From Pollenia angustigena (Eukaryota; Arthropoda; Insecta; Diptera; Polleniidae), in contig OV884056.1 in the NCBI GenBank assembly GCA_930367215.1, positions 87,369,285-87,433,284 of the forward strand: a stretch of 64,000 bases of DNA, given 5' to 3'. Made by a program: the position numbers and the translations under genes. Each line of letters begins with the position of its first letter. Within the stretch, counting starts at the first letter, position 1. Of this stretch, positions 23,765-34,906 are shown piece after piece. The notes beneath the pieces were generated by a model. That model was not told where the DNA came from. It did no database searches and worked only from the letters and a program-made list of their open reading frames with translations.

Positions 23765-24320
23765 CAAGTAAGAAAGTAAAGTCAGTCAAGCCCGACCACA
23801 TGATACCCTACACCACAGTATTATAAAACACATTTTCGGGAGTGCATCCTATTCGGGACGTATGTAGAATCATGCTTATGTGTCCATATAAATATAGATC
23901 TTTCTATGTTTTTAATTTCATTACGATCAGTTTTTGAGAGGAAGATATTGCCCCCTACTTCCCCTTTTGTGGTTCTATATTTAAAAAACTGCATAGCTTA
24001 GTGATAAAAATTTCATTAAAATCTGTTATATAGTTTCGGGAAGGCAGGTATTGCCCCTATCTTCCCTCGTGGCCCAATATTATAAAAAATGCATAACTTA
24101 TGTATCCATTTAAATATGGATATATCTATATTTTAAATTTCATTAAAATCGGATTGATAGTTTCTGAGAGGCAGAAATGGCCCCATATCTCCGCTCTCGG
24201 TCCTACAATTCGGCCCATTTTCAATAGGCTTGGTCCATGCGCCAATAAGAACCTATGTATCAAATTTTATCAAATTTTCTCCAAAATTTCGGATCGGCAA
24301 AAAGCTTGACATTCAAACGA
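23765..24320 (-). mobile_element. mini-me-like element, truncated, reverse orientation
   Basis: The left edge AAACAAGTAAGAAAGTAAAG, then CAAGCCCGACCACATGATAC and CCTACACCACAGTAT, is the reverse complement of the terminal block ending the copy at 28137-29281. The interior has three loosely related units with ATTTCATTA(A/C)(A/G)ATC and (T/G)(G/T)CCCC, as in decayed mini-me bodies. The end with the (GTCY) tract is missing. Confidence 0.6.
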
Positions 24321-25727
24321 AAAAGCTTGATTTTTCTTGACAATAAAAAATTCGGTTAAATGAACATACAAATTTATATTGTTGTTCAATTTGTTTTATT
24401 TTATTTTGCAATATTTTCTTAGTTACATGGTCTCGCATTTCAGCTAACGATATTATAGTCCCCAGTTACTGTTGCCAGATTGGCGCTTCCTTATCACTTA
24501 AAAATCTTAATGATATTTAAAGTTTGTGCATTTTAAACTAGAAAAATTCTATTTCGATTAAATTCCTTTAATTCCAATTGTGCCCACAGTACTTTTTATT
24601 CGCCACTATTGCTGTTGTCTCTGCTATGGAACATGCACTAGCAACAAATTAAGGAGAAAAAGAAGCCATGGCAGCCCATCTATACACGCTTGAACATTTT
24701 TTCTATTATTCTTCTATTCCATGTTTCTAACATTTAATTGAGAGTGTATGGGTACATATTATCTGTGTGTTTCACCACATTATGGGGCAGGCAACACACT
24801 GTAACATCATTATCTTCCTCAAACAAATATTGGAATGAATGAATGATTATGATGATGTTCGTTGATGAAGCAACAGTAAAAAGGGTTCTTGAACTTAAAA
24901 GGGGTCAAAAATTCAGTTTAAAGCAGACAAAATAAAACGGAGCTTTAAATGGTTTACAATTTCTTGCTTTCTTTTGTAAGAAAAAAGATTTGTTATTAGA
25001 GATAGAAGAGAAAAGGAGCTCTTGAGTGTATTTTTAGTAGGTAGGGGTCTGACTTTTCTTGATTGTTGTTGCTGTTGATTTCTGAATAGGTATTTATGAC
25101 TGTCAGATTTTCTGATTATTTTTTTTAAATTTGATGGCAATAAAAAACTTTCTATTTTTATTAGCTTTTATTACTTGTTGAGGATTCTATTATCCAATAA
25201 AGAAAAAGAGTTAAAAGGTATAAAATTTCTAGGTGAAAATTCTTTGACGTTAAGCAAAAAGGTGTTAAGTCAAAAAAATGCATTTTGTGTTTTTGATTAA
25301 GTTTAGCTTTAGGTCTGATATGAAGGCTTATTACCTACATTTAAGTTGAACTTTACCGTTAACAGAAAGCTATTTAAGTGGTCCAAAAATGTTTGACGCT
25401 GGAATACCACTTTATCTCCGAAAACGTCAACAAATAACCACACCCAAAATTTGCTAAGCTTACACGAAAATTATCATGAAGCATCTAGATACTAACAGGA
25501 CCATAAACACTGAAAAAACAAATCAATCCATCCTTACTTGAATCAAGCTTCAGCGGTGTCAATCGTTCGGTAAGTACGGATTTCCTTAAATCAAGTACAG
25601 AACGCTTGATTTAAGTGCGATATCCTTAATTTATCCATACTTAATCCCGAAGTCGTACTTAAAATAATCCGAAAAAACTTGAAGTAATCTGAAAGTGAGA
25701 TTATTTTGATTCTTACCTAAACACTTA
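24321..25727. other. AT-rich stretch, no confident feature
   Basis: No transposon ends with target duplications were found. The minus-strand frame at 24913-25140 includes a short glutamine run from a TTGTTGTTGCTG tract and is probably chance. Around 25545-25640 the motif CTTGA(A/T)T(C/T)AAG recurs, which suggests an old repeat. Confidence 0.3.
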
Positions 25728-26077
25728 GGCCCAGAACAGACGGTGAAACGCAACTGCAACGAAACTGCAACTTCTAGTCATTTTTCGAGTTTCATTCGAG
25801 CATATGCCATAGACTCCTTTGAGGGACCACACACGACGCGACCATTTTGAGACCGGTTTGAAATGCATTGGAAATAAGTTGCATTGAAACCGGCGTGCAG
25901 GAAACTCGTGTTTGCGTTTCATCTGTTCTCAAAGAAAATCGAAATGAGTGTGATAATTTCATTACACTCTGGTACAATTTAGTTTGCAGCGTGTGTGGAA
26001 AACGATTGAAACTGGTTTCAAAACAATAATTTCTAAAGGGTTTCGTTGCAGTTGCGTTTTACCGTCTGTTTTGGACC
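25728..26077. mobile_element. 350-bp Harbinger-like MITE with TTA flanks
   Basis: Inverted ends of about 37 bp share GG(C/T)CCA(G/A)AACAGACGGT and (A/G)AAACGCAACTGCAACGAAA. TTA at 25725-25727 and at 26078-26080 directly flanks them. Frames across it are not genes. Confidence 0.75.
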
Positions 26078-26504
26078 TTACCTCACAGAACCAGAGAGAA
26101 TATTATATTTTACTTAACCGTTACACATGTTTATTTTACTTTTGTTGTATTCCGCCCCAATACACGCCCAATGTGGTTTCCCTAATCATTCTAAATACGT
26201 AAAAAATTTGATGTATTTAACTAAATAATTTAAAAAAATAGAATATGGGAATTATGGCTTCTTATTTTACTTTTGAAACATGATAATAATCTATATTTTT
26301 CTTCTTGTAGTGTTATTGTTGTGTCTACAACTAATTTTTTTAAACACACGCGTATACACGCATTTTGGTTTTCGAAAATTTTCCCAATTTGGATTGTTTT
26401 ATGTACTTTTAAGTGTTATACGTACTTACATTTTTTAGTACGACTTGTACTAAGGTAAGAAGAAAAAACTTAAATTTAGTACGAGTTTTTTCTTTCTGTG
26501 TACT
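26078..26504. other. AT-rich stretch, no confident feature
   Basis: TTTTTTCTTTCTGTGTA at 26485-26501 matches the terminal motif of the TA-flanked CACAGAAA MITE family seen at 33784 and 47353. I found no partner end nearby. It directly abuts the LINE fragment. Confidence 0.3.
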
Positions 26505-26965
26505 TCAGTTGGAAATATGGTTAAAACAATGTATAATCAAGATCAATAAGAAAAAATGTGTACATTTAAAATCCACCTTGCGCAGGGAATCATGCCCCTC
26601 GATTAAAATCAATAGCCAAATAATACCTCAACACTTGCATGGATGTACTCTAGACCAAAGCTTAACATGGAAATGCGATATAGAGGCAGAACAAATTCAA
26701 ATGAAACTAAAATCAATTCAAATTAATTGGCTTACTGGGAAAAATTTACAACTCTATCTTAAAGCCTATCTTTACTATCTGGTACTAGAGTATTCAGTAA
26801 TGGTGCACTTCCCCGGCCTCTTATACTAACAAAGAAATTCAAAGGCGCCAAAATAAACAACTTCGAATAATCACAGCCGCCCTCTGGTATGTTAAATACT
26901 CAAATATGGATTCACAAGAATCTCAATGTGTCCTTAGTAAAAACTATGTACACAAAATGTTTTAA
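26505..26965 (+). pseudogene. Jockey-like LINE reverse transcriptase, C-terminal fragment
   Basis: From about 26505 the frame reads LEIWLKQCIIKINKKKCVHL, then CTLDQSLTWKCDIEAE, WLTGKN and LEYSVMVHF, closing at a stop near 26827. After a frame shift it continues as EIQRRQNKQLRIITAALWYV to about 26960. The order W.k..IKIN..K..H, LD..LTW..HI, WL.G, and QN..LRIIT.A.WYV is the signature of the region after the polymerase core in Jockey-clade non-LTR retrotransposons of flies. Both the polymerase catalytic core and the endonuclease are absent. A frameshift and missing residues (the usual YLG before LD is lost) show it is dead. Its orientation is plus, opposite to the LINE fragment at 29389-29907. 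Confidence 0.75.
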
Positions 26966-26999
26966 AAGGCTTGATTTAGTAAAATTATTTTGGAAAAAT

Positions 27000-28050
27000 C
27001 GCTATTTTTAAACAAGTACCAAGAGTAAAAAACTTTACCCCGTTTACCCCTCCTAGTCAAAATTGTCCAAATTTTTACTCCTAAAATTTATGTTAAAGAA
27101 CAAAAGTCTTAAGTTCGAGTAAAATCATTTTTTAAAAAAAGCTTGTTTACAAAAAGAACAAGTTTTTTTCCTGCTTTGTTCTCAAATGTACTTAAGTTGC
27201 TTGCTGTCTTTATGTTAAAAAGCATAGGTTTTAAGTTTGCGCAAAACTATTTAAAAAAAATAGCAAAAGTACGAATTTTTACCCTGTTTTGCATTAAAAG
27301 TACATTATTTGCTAGCCACCTTGATGTTAAAGAACATAAGATTTAAGCTTCCACATAATTATATTAAAAAAAACGTGTTTAAAAATACTAGTACCAAAAG
27401 TACGAATTTTTACCCTTCTTTTAGTTAATAAATTTAATACATAATTATGTATGTATGTCGCTGGTGATAGTTTAAGCATTAAATTAACTAAACTTTTAAA
27501 ATTTTGCAGTCTAAATGGGGTTGATTTAAAATTACCGAAAATTCCCTATTGTACTCGTTAAAGGGCCGATTTTCAAAATGTACTTTTATAGCGACATACC
27601 AACGTAGTTATAAAAATTCATACAAATAAAAAAAAATTCAATTTAGGAATGCAAATATATTTGAAATAAAACTTTTTTTTGTAAAGTACCAAAAGTAAAG
27701 TACGAAATGTTACCCCTTTCAGCTTATATTTATTTTATTATCTATGTATTCTATTTTTTATACCTTTAAATGTCCCTAGTGATAGTTTATGCGTAAAATT
27801 AAAAAAAAAATTTTAATAATTTGCAGTTTAAATAGGGTTAAATAAAAAGGATCAAAAATTCCCCTTCTTACCCACTTTTATCCATTTAAAGGCCGACATT
27901 TAAAATGTACTTTATGACATGTAACCGAAATAGTAGAAATTCACACAAACTAAAAGTTTTAATTTAGAATCGCAAAACTATTTGAAAACATCGTGTTTAC
28001 AATAAGTACTAAAAGTACAAATGTTTACCCTGTTTTGTTTCCTAACTTAA
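27000..28050. repeat. Degenerate tandem repeats with AAAAGTAC...TTTACCC core
   Basis: The motif (A)AGTAC(G/C)AA(A)..TTTACCC recurs near 27025, 27265, 27400, 27690 and 28015. The first half has units of about 140 bp. The second half is a two-copy tandem of about 315 bp (GATAGTTTA at 27466 and 27781, with GGCCGA(T/C)(T/A)TTCAAAATGTACTTTA in each). It is AT-rich and non-coding. Confidence 0.6.
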
Positions 28051-28136
28051 CATAAAACATTTAGGTCCTAATACCTAAAATTTAAAATCGGTTGACGAGT
28101 TTGATGCGGCGACATACGTAAGTCAAAAATCGTCTC

Positions 28137-29281
28137 CTTTTTATACCCAAACTACAATAGCAGAGCGGGTATTATGCATTTTAATAATGTTTGTGACACC
28201 TACAATATTTCTCATAGATCTATTAGTATACCAATCGACTCAGAATCACTTTCTGAGTCGATCTAACTATGTCCGTCTGGCTGGCTGTCCATGTAAATCT
28301 TGTCCGCAAAGTGCAGGTCGAAATTTTTGGAGATAATTTGAAGAAATTTGTTACATTGGTTTGGCCTTTTGAAAAAGGAGCGAATCGGTCTATAATTTCA
28401 CATAGCACCCATATAAGCTTCTTTCCGCAATGGGGTCTTTGTGTCCATAAGCCATCTTATGTTGTTGGTATTTAGATAAAATTTGTTCCAAAATTATTTT
28501 ATTGCAATCAAAATCATCTTAGCAAATTTTATTGGAATCGGTCCATATCTGACTATAGCTCCAATACAAATACTATTCCCGAAAATAGCTTTTATAGGCA
28601 CAACTTTCCTTTAAATGTTAGTATGTATTTATTGCCGATAATGACTTTTACGAAAGCTACCATGCCATGATAAAATCTTGTGCTGGTGGGTCCAAAATTT
28701 CCCATAGGTCTCATATAAACAAACCTTTTTCCTAAAACCAGTTAAAGGCAAACAAATTTTATATAGATAGAGATATCTGAATAATATGAGGGACAAAGAA
28801 CTTTTATAGGAATCTTAAACTCAATTTCATAATTTTGTTTTGGCGGCTCCAAGATTGCCCATGGACTCAAATACACTTGTACACTTGCAAAAATTATTTC
28901 TTAAGCGGCTTATACACTTGCAATAAAATTGTTCAATTTCACGTATTGTTATATTATTATATTGCCAATGTGTATTTGTTATACGAAGGTGGCACAATAT
29001 ATTGGCAACAATCAAAAGACTTTAGATTTTTATTGCACAACGAAAAGAAAGTGAAATGTGTTGGCAATATTGTACAATGCTGTTTATGTTACTCATATAG
29101 GTTATGTTCACCTTTTCATTGAATGAAGGAAACCATTGTGGGACTTATTGCATAATATAGGACAAAATGTAATAAATAATATGGCGAATATCATAAACAA
29201 TAATATTGCAAGTGTATGGGCCACTTTACATACTGTGGTGTAGGGTCATATGGGCAGGCTTGACCGACTTTTTCTTTTACT
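28137..29281 (+). mobile_element. mini-me-like element, + orientation, with nested MITE
   Basis: Starts near TATACCCAAACTACAATAGC, has CTGAGTCGATCTAACTATGT followed by CCGTCTGGCTGGCTGTCC, and ends with CTGTGGTGTAGGGTCATATG followed by GGCAGGCTTGACCGAC. The end block matches the inverted copy at 23765. The body contains several AAAATTT..CCCATAG(G/C) units. The 28907-29222 MITE is inserted near its 3' end. A LINE fragment follows immediately. Confidence 0.65.
28907..29222. mobile_element. 316-bp MITE inside the mini-me-like element
   Basis: The left end reads GGCTTATACACTTGCAATAA followed by AATTGTT. The right end complement reads GGCCCATACACTTGCAATAT followed by TATTGTT. That is 27 bp with four differences. 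A further TACACTTGCAA occurs at 28880-28890 just outside. I saw no matching 8-bp flanks. The 95- and 62-codon frames on the two strands here mirror each other across the inverted repeat and are not genes. Confidence 0.6.
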
Positions 29282-29907
29282 TTGATCCAACACTCAGGGG
29301 ATGCCCCCTACTAATGCAATGCATTATGTTTGAATTAGGAAAATAGGTTATGGGGAGAAGGAAAGAGGGAGTAGTGTTTGTGGACATTTTATTTGAATTT
29401 TTCCGGGAGTCTATTCCACATACGGCTAGTTCGACCAAGAAACGAATTTTCCCTGTAATGCGTTGTGCGTTGCATTGGACGGTTGACAACAAACGGATGT
29501 GATCTGCTGGAAAGGCGAGTACTACGGGCATGCACCCGCGTCTCAGGGATGAGTTCGCCCATCTCAGCTGAACATCTTCCGCGGTAATATCGATAGAACA
29601 ATGCCACACAACCCACATTCCGACGATGCTCCAAGGAGTCAATAGAGCTGGATACCCTACTGTCATTGATGAGCTTCAACGCACTTCTTTGCAACCGATC
29701 CAGAAGCTTCAAGATAGACCTTGAAGCACCTGCCCAGATATGGTAGTTGTATTCCATTTTCGGTCGGATATAGGCGGTATAAATAGTGAAGAGATCAGAC
29801 GGAGTGAAGTAGTTCTTGCACCGTTTTAAGAAACCAAGACACTTGAATGCTTCTTTCGACACTTGAAAGACACGTTGGTTCCAACGAACATCACATTGAA
29901 TTTTCAT
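29282..29907 (-). pseudogene. Non-LTR retrotransposon reverse transcriptase, C-terminal fragment
   Basis: The minus-strand frame 29907-29389 (172 residues) reads KIQCDVRWNQRVFQVSKEAF, LGFLKRCKNYF, YTAYIRPKMEYNYHIWAG, LLDRLQRSALKLI, SLEHRRNVGCVALFYRYYRG, and ends SFLGRTSRMWNRLPEKFK. The YIRP.mEY..HIWAG, LDRLQR.AlkLI and RT.R.WN.LP blocks are the conserved region beyond the catalytic palm of APE-type non-LTR elements of the Jockey/I kind. The catalytic FADD-type motif and the endonuclease are missing, so it is a 5'-truncated copy. Coding-like sequence continues in another frame toward 29282. It is less AT-rich than the window, which suggests more recent arrival than most other repeats. Orientation is minus. 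Its 3' end abuts the mini-me-like element. Confidence 0.8.
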
Positions 29908-30040
29908 GCCCAGAACATCATGAGTGTCAGATTCTTCAATAGCTATACCTCCCGACTATTCTTTCTTTCTTGTTTATATATAGAGCTTTATCAATTTTCC
30001 AATTTTTTTAAAGAAAATTTAATCATAATGAAACTTTCCT

Positions 30041-30284
30041 TAGTCACAATCCATATTATGAAACATTTGCTTCGAAATATTACAGTTTGTTGATGAAAAG
30101 GGAAAAAACAAATGGAAAAGTGTAATTTGTTTTTTGTAAGTTAGTTATTGAAAGAAAGAAAGAAGGCATAGAAAATTACTCGATGCTGTAAAACAAAATT
30201 TTTATTCTATGGACACGACTGGAGTTTCAAAAAGAATTGAAGAAAGTTTTTGCAGCAAATGTTTCATAATATGGATGAGGACTG
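30041..30284. repeat. ~244-bp snap-back repeat
   Basis: The arms share CCATATTATGAAACATTTGC (30051-30070) and its complement on the right (GCAAATGTTTCATAATATGG, 30255-30274). Flanking bases TAGTCACAAT and ATGAGGACTGA are weakly related. It is probably a MITE. Its boundaries are uncertain. Confidence 0.5.
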
Positions 30285-30643
30285 AAGAAAACTGAATGAT
30301 ATTGATATTTTCTTATTAAAAATTCAAGAAAATTTTTCAATATTAAACATTTTCTAAACAAAGAAAATTGATTGAAAGTTTTTTTTGTTTATAAAATTTA
30401 TAAATAACAGTTCTTTATTCGTTTATTCCTATAAAAAACCCTACTCTCTATTTTGTTAATTTATAATTTTTTTTAATGATCATAAACCTTCTTGTTGCTC
30501 AAACAATGAATTTTTAATTGAACTTAAAAAAAACAACACCTGACTCGAACTGAAAATGTTTTGATCCCACTTAAAAAGTCGAAGTTGAAATCAAACAGCG
30601 GCAGTTGGTTATTAAAAGTTTTTAATAGAAAATAATTTAAAAA
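30285..30643. other. AT-rich spacer before the foldback
   Basis: No feature except the ATAATTTAAAAATT at 30632-30645 that reappears at 32404-32417 on the other side of the foldback. Confidence 0.4.
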
Positions 30644-32408
30644 TTAATTTCAAAAGATTTTGTTATTTGTGCTTAATTCCCAGTTTTTATTCTTGATAAA
30701 AACACTTGAAATTTATTGTTGATGGGATAAGCTATTCCTATGCATTTCACTGGTTGCTTAGGCCAGATCATCAGGAAACTTCATCCATAAAGATTTTAGA
30801 CAAACTAAAGATATTAAACCAAATAAAACTGTTAAACGTATAAGACTTATAGCAACAGTTTTACTTGTAACAATATCAAAGCTTGAACAAAATACATCAA
30901 CAATAAAAAAGTGGGTTTATCTCGTCTTACACTCCCCACTACAATTAGTTGAAATTCTCACAACATTAATTGTAGTTGTAAGTAGGTTAAGAAAAACAAA
31001 ATAAAAAACAAACAACAACTTACGAAAGATGTTGTCAATTAAGTGTTTTTTTAGGCCGTGCACTTGCCTGTTTATTATCAAAAAGTAATTTCAATTTTTG
31101 GGAATAAAAAATTTTAATTTCAAAAGATTTTGTTATTTGTGCTTAATTCCCAGTTTTTATTCTTGATAAAAACACTTGAAATTTATTGTTGATGGGATAA
31201 GCTATTCCTATGCATTTCACTGGTTGCTTAGGCCAGATCATCAGGAAACTTCATCCATAAAGATTTTAGACAAACTAAAGATATTAAACCAAATAAAACT
31301 GTTAAACGTATAAGACTTATAGCAACAGTTTTACTTGTAACAATATCAAAGCTTGAACAAAATACATCAACAATAAAAAAGTGGGTTTATCTCGTCTATA
31401 ATAAATAACAAAATCTTTTGAAATTAAAATTTTTTATTCCCAAAAATTGAAATTACTTTTTGATAATAAACAGGCAAGTGCACGGCCTAAAAAAAACACT
31501 TAATTGACAACATCTTTCGTAAGTTGTTGTTTGTTTTTTATTTTGTTTTTCTTAACCTACTTACAACTACAATTAATGTTGTGAGAATTTCAACTAATTG
31601 TAGTGGGGAGTGTAAGACGAGATAAACCCACTTTTTTATTGTTGATGTATTTTGTTCAAGCTTTGATATTGTTACAAGTAAAACTGTTGCTATAAGTCTT
31701 ATACGTTTAACAGTTTTATTTGGTTTAATATCTTTAGTTTGTCTAAAATCTTTATGGATGAAGTTTCCTGATGATCTGGCCTAAGCAACCAGTGAAATGC
31801 ATAGGAATAGCTTATCCCATCAACAATAAATTTCAAGTGTTTTTATCAAGAATAAAAACTGGGAATTAAGCACAAATAACAAAATCTTTTGAAATTAAAA
31901 TTTTTTATTCCCAAAAATTGAAATTACTTTTTGATAATAAACAGGCAAGTGCACGGCCTAAAAAAACACTTAATTGACAACATCTTTCGTAAGTTGTTGT
32001 TTGTTTTTTATTTTGTTTTTCTTAACCTACTTACAACTACAATTAATGTTGTGAGAATTTCAACTAATTGTAGTGGGGAGTGTAAGACGAGATAAACCCA
32101 CTTTTTTATTGTTGATGTATTTTGTTCAAGCTTTGATATTGTTACAAGTAAAACTGTTGCTATAAGTCTTATACGTTTAACAGTTTTATTTGGTTTAATA
32201 TCTTTAGTTTGTCTAAAATCTTTATGGATGAAGTTTCCTGATGATCTGGCCTAAGCAACCAGTGAAATGCATAGGAATAGCTTATCCCATCAACAATAAA
32301 TTTCAAGTGTTTTTATCAAGAATAAAAACTGGGAATTAAGGACAAATAACAAAATCTTTTGAAATTAAAATTTTTTATTCCCAAAAATTGAAATTACTTT
32401 TTGATAAT
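30644..32408. mobile_element. Long foldback: 470-bp tandem units in two facing arrays
   Basis: A unit of 470-471 bp is repeated 1.6 times forward (30644-31397) and about 2.1 times in reverse (31403-32408). Landmarks are AAATAAC at 31403, 31874 and 32344, and TTAATTTCAAAAG at 30644 and 31114. Positions 30644-31397 and 31615-32368 are both 754 nt long and pair without gaps. By eye I find a single mismatch (30671 against 32341). The spacer is 217 nt. ATAATTTAAAAATT occurs at both outer edges (30632-30645 and 32404-32417), which may be a target duplication. The unit has no open frame. The form fits a foldback-type transposon whose inverted repeats are built from tandem units, or a palindromic satellite. 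If transcribed, the RNA would be one long hairpin. A diverged piece of the unit is at 60945-61010. Confidence 0.9.
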
Positions 32409-33783
32409 TTAAAAATTTTATGTTTATAGTGTTTTTTATGAAAACCAGGCAGGTATTTAAATATTTTCTCATAAAAGTTTAAAAAAAGTGATAAAGAATG
32501 AAAGATCAAATAGAGGGAGAGCAAGAAAGCGAGAGAAGTACTATTCATAATTCTAAAGTTTAGTTTTTTCCCAACATTTTTTTTTTATTAGTTTAAAAAA
32601 CACCTTGGCCTATTTAAGACATAATCCAAAACATTAAAGAAAACTTAACTGTAGATGACAAAACAACGACTTAATGTTAAGACAGGCTTCTTAAGTTGTT
32701 GTTTGTGTTTGTAATTAAAAACGGATTAGTTATTGAAAAAATATTTATAGATGATCATGATTTAGCTGCAGGTGTCATCATTTTTTTTAAATTTATTTCT
32801 CATTATTCATGTTTAAATCGTCATTGTGTGTGTGTTTTTTTTTTAATTTCTAATTATTCACAATCGAAACGAGTCAAATTCCTTCGGTCTGTACAACTTT
32901 TGAAGATCCATTTAAAGCTTTGATAGGTATTGGCCATTAAAAGCAAAACCAATCAGTTGGATAGAAAAAAAAGCTTTCAAACAGCCTTGAACTGCAAAAC
33001 CTTTCAAATAATCAAAAAACCCATCCGCAATTGAAAATACAACAAACTATTACAGCAACAACGACAACAAATAAAAATCATATTATGTAGGTATAAGGTT
33101 GTTGTAATAGTCAGGCTTTTGAAGAAACACAAACAAACACAAACCAGCCATCAAAAGTGATCTTTTGTATACAACCGTCTTGTGTCCACACAACTTTGAA
33201 TGAAAAACTAATAAAAGCAGGGAAGAGCAATAAGCAACATAAGCGAAGGGCCAAATTTTCATCCTTAAGAAATCAATGGTAGGTGCTTAAATTGCATTGC
33301 TTCTCAATTGAAATTAGGAATGCCAATCGGAACTGGTTTTAAAAAAAATCCGCAAATCGGAATTTTGAATTATAAATATGAGGCGTTAATCGTAAAGCGA
33401 ATATACCAAAAAAATATTTTGCCGGAATTCCTTATTACATATTTGGCGGGAAAATTATGTCAATTGTTCTTGAAACACTTATCCCGTGACCAGTGAACGA
33501 TATATGTATTATAATAAAATGGAATGAATAATAACATGGTTCACTCGGGACAATATCTGCAACATGTATTATTTTAACCCAAAATTAAGTGTGTCCATTT
33601 CGGTAATTTCAGTGACCTGCTATAAAGTGTCAAAAAGGTGCCAATTAAACCCCTCCTAGGAAATCGCCATGCTAAAGTGACAAGTCCCCTTCTTATAAAG
33701 CGTTGGAACTATAACCGGTCTCTATAAATTTTGAACTGTTGCGTGACAAGTTTAGCGTTAGTTCCCTTTTCACCTTGGGTATA
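32409..33783. other. AT-rich stretch, no confident feature
   Basis: Contains a purine-rich tract (AGAGGGAGAGCAAGAAAGCG near 32512) and a short frame at 32696-32923 without recognisable domains. Around 33480-33555 GACCAGTGAACG and GTTCACTCGGGAC might be decayed inverted ends, but the match is weak. Confidence 0.3.
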
Positions 33784-33945
33784 CACAGAAAGAAATTCTC
33801 CCCAATTTTTTATTAATCACTTCATCTGTTTTAATTAAAAGTTCAATATTTAATTGATACTATTCATTTTTAACTGGTGCAAATTTAATTAATTCTTAAA
33901 TTAATATCACAGTATTTGAATTCAAATTAATTTTTTTTTTCTGTG
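33784..33945. mobile_element. 162-bp MITE, CACAGAAA ends with TA flanks
   Basis: Left CACAGAAAGAAATT, right complement CACAGAAAAAAAAAATT, with TA directly outside both (33782-33783, 33946-33947). It is the same family as 47353-47689. Confidence 0.65.
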
Positions 33946-34149
33946 TATCTCAAGTAAATATGAATGTCTGTGCCAAATTTTTTTGTTGTATAGTGTTATG
34001 AGGTGCTAAAGTGTTGCCGTTTTTGAAAAATTATTATTTTTTTATTATTATTTCAAACTAAAAAACATATAAATTTAAGATAAGAGATTCTTAAAGGAAA
34101 TCGTTTTATCATTTCCAAAAAAAAAATCACACTTTAAATTTAAATTTTT

Positions 34150-34500
34150 CTAACTTATGGCCATTTTCTCAATGTATCGCAAACTGTCTGTTACTTAATG
34201 TCAACATAAATTTATTGGACCTATGAACTGTCCGTTAAGGATTTTGGGTTTCTCAATATACCGCCAAAAAACAAAGTTTTCAGCTGGCAACGCCACTCAA
34301 AATACATGTAAAAGATGGAAGTCAGCTGATTGAATTTATCTGTACGGCAAATAAAGGGAAAATAAATAATTGGCAGAAGAGTGCCGGTTAGCTTTGCGAT
34401 TAAAACGAAGCAAATGAGACATTGAGAAAACCAAATTTCTTTAATGTGCAGTTTTTCGTTGGGAAAAAAGATAATCGCCTAATGAGAAAATGGCCATTAG
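34150..34500. mobile_element. ~350-bp MITE, copy 1 (TGGCCATTTTCTCA ends)
   Basis: The left end is CTAACTTATGGCCATTTTCT followed by CAATG. The right-end complement is CTAATGGCCATTTTCTCATT. The interior (CTGTTACTTAATG..ACATAAATTTATT, TCTCAATATACCG, GTCAGCTGATTGAATTTATC) matches 51228-51405, so this is a dispersed family. There is no transposase. Confidence 0.65.
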
Positions 34501-34571
34501 ACTTTTTTGTTTGCTTTTAGGGTGTTCTCATTATACTGTAAAAGTTTGAGAATGGGATCTCTATAAGTTTA

Positions 34572-34792
34572 AGGCCCGTTTTCACAACTTACCGATAGCT
34601 TAAAGTAGACTTTAAATGGCCCGTTAAAAAGTGTTCCATTATTAAAACTTTACTTTAACCTAAAGTGAGCGATAAAGTAGATTAAGGTTAATCCTACCTG
34701 GTAGGTTAAAGTAAAGTTGTTATAATGGAACACTTTTTATACGGCCTATAAAATCTTACCTTTAACTATCGGTAAGTTGTGAAAACGGGCCT
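34572..34792. mobile_element. 221-bp MITE with TA target duplication
   Basis: The ends AGGCCCGTTTTCACAACTTA followed by CCGATAG are matched exactly at the other end. TA lies at 34570-34571 and 34793-34794. The interior also pairs (AAAGTGTTCCATTAT... with ATAATGGAACACTTTTT), so the whole element folds back. Confidence 0.75.
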
Positions 34793-34906
34793 TAGAGTTA
34801 TGCAGATTTCAAAACATCGCACTATTAATACGTATGTACTTTCTCAATACATATTCTTCTCAAACCTGAAAAGTATTGCAACGATGAAAAATTAAATATT
34901 ACAGTT

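Noticed and set aside
28223..29122. Overlapping frames on both strands of the 28-kb element
   Set aside because: They arise from the inverted ends of the MITE and from mini-me units rather than from a gene.
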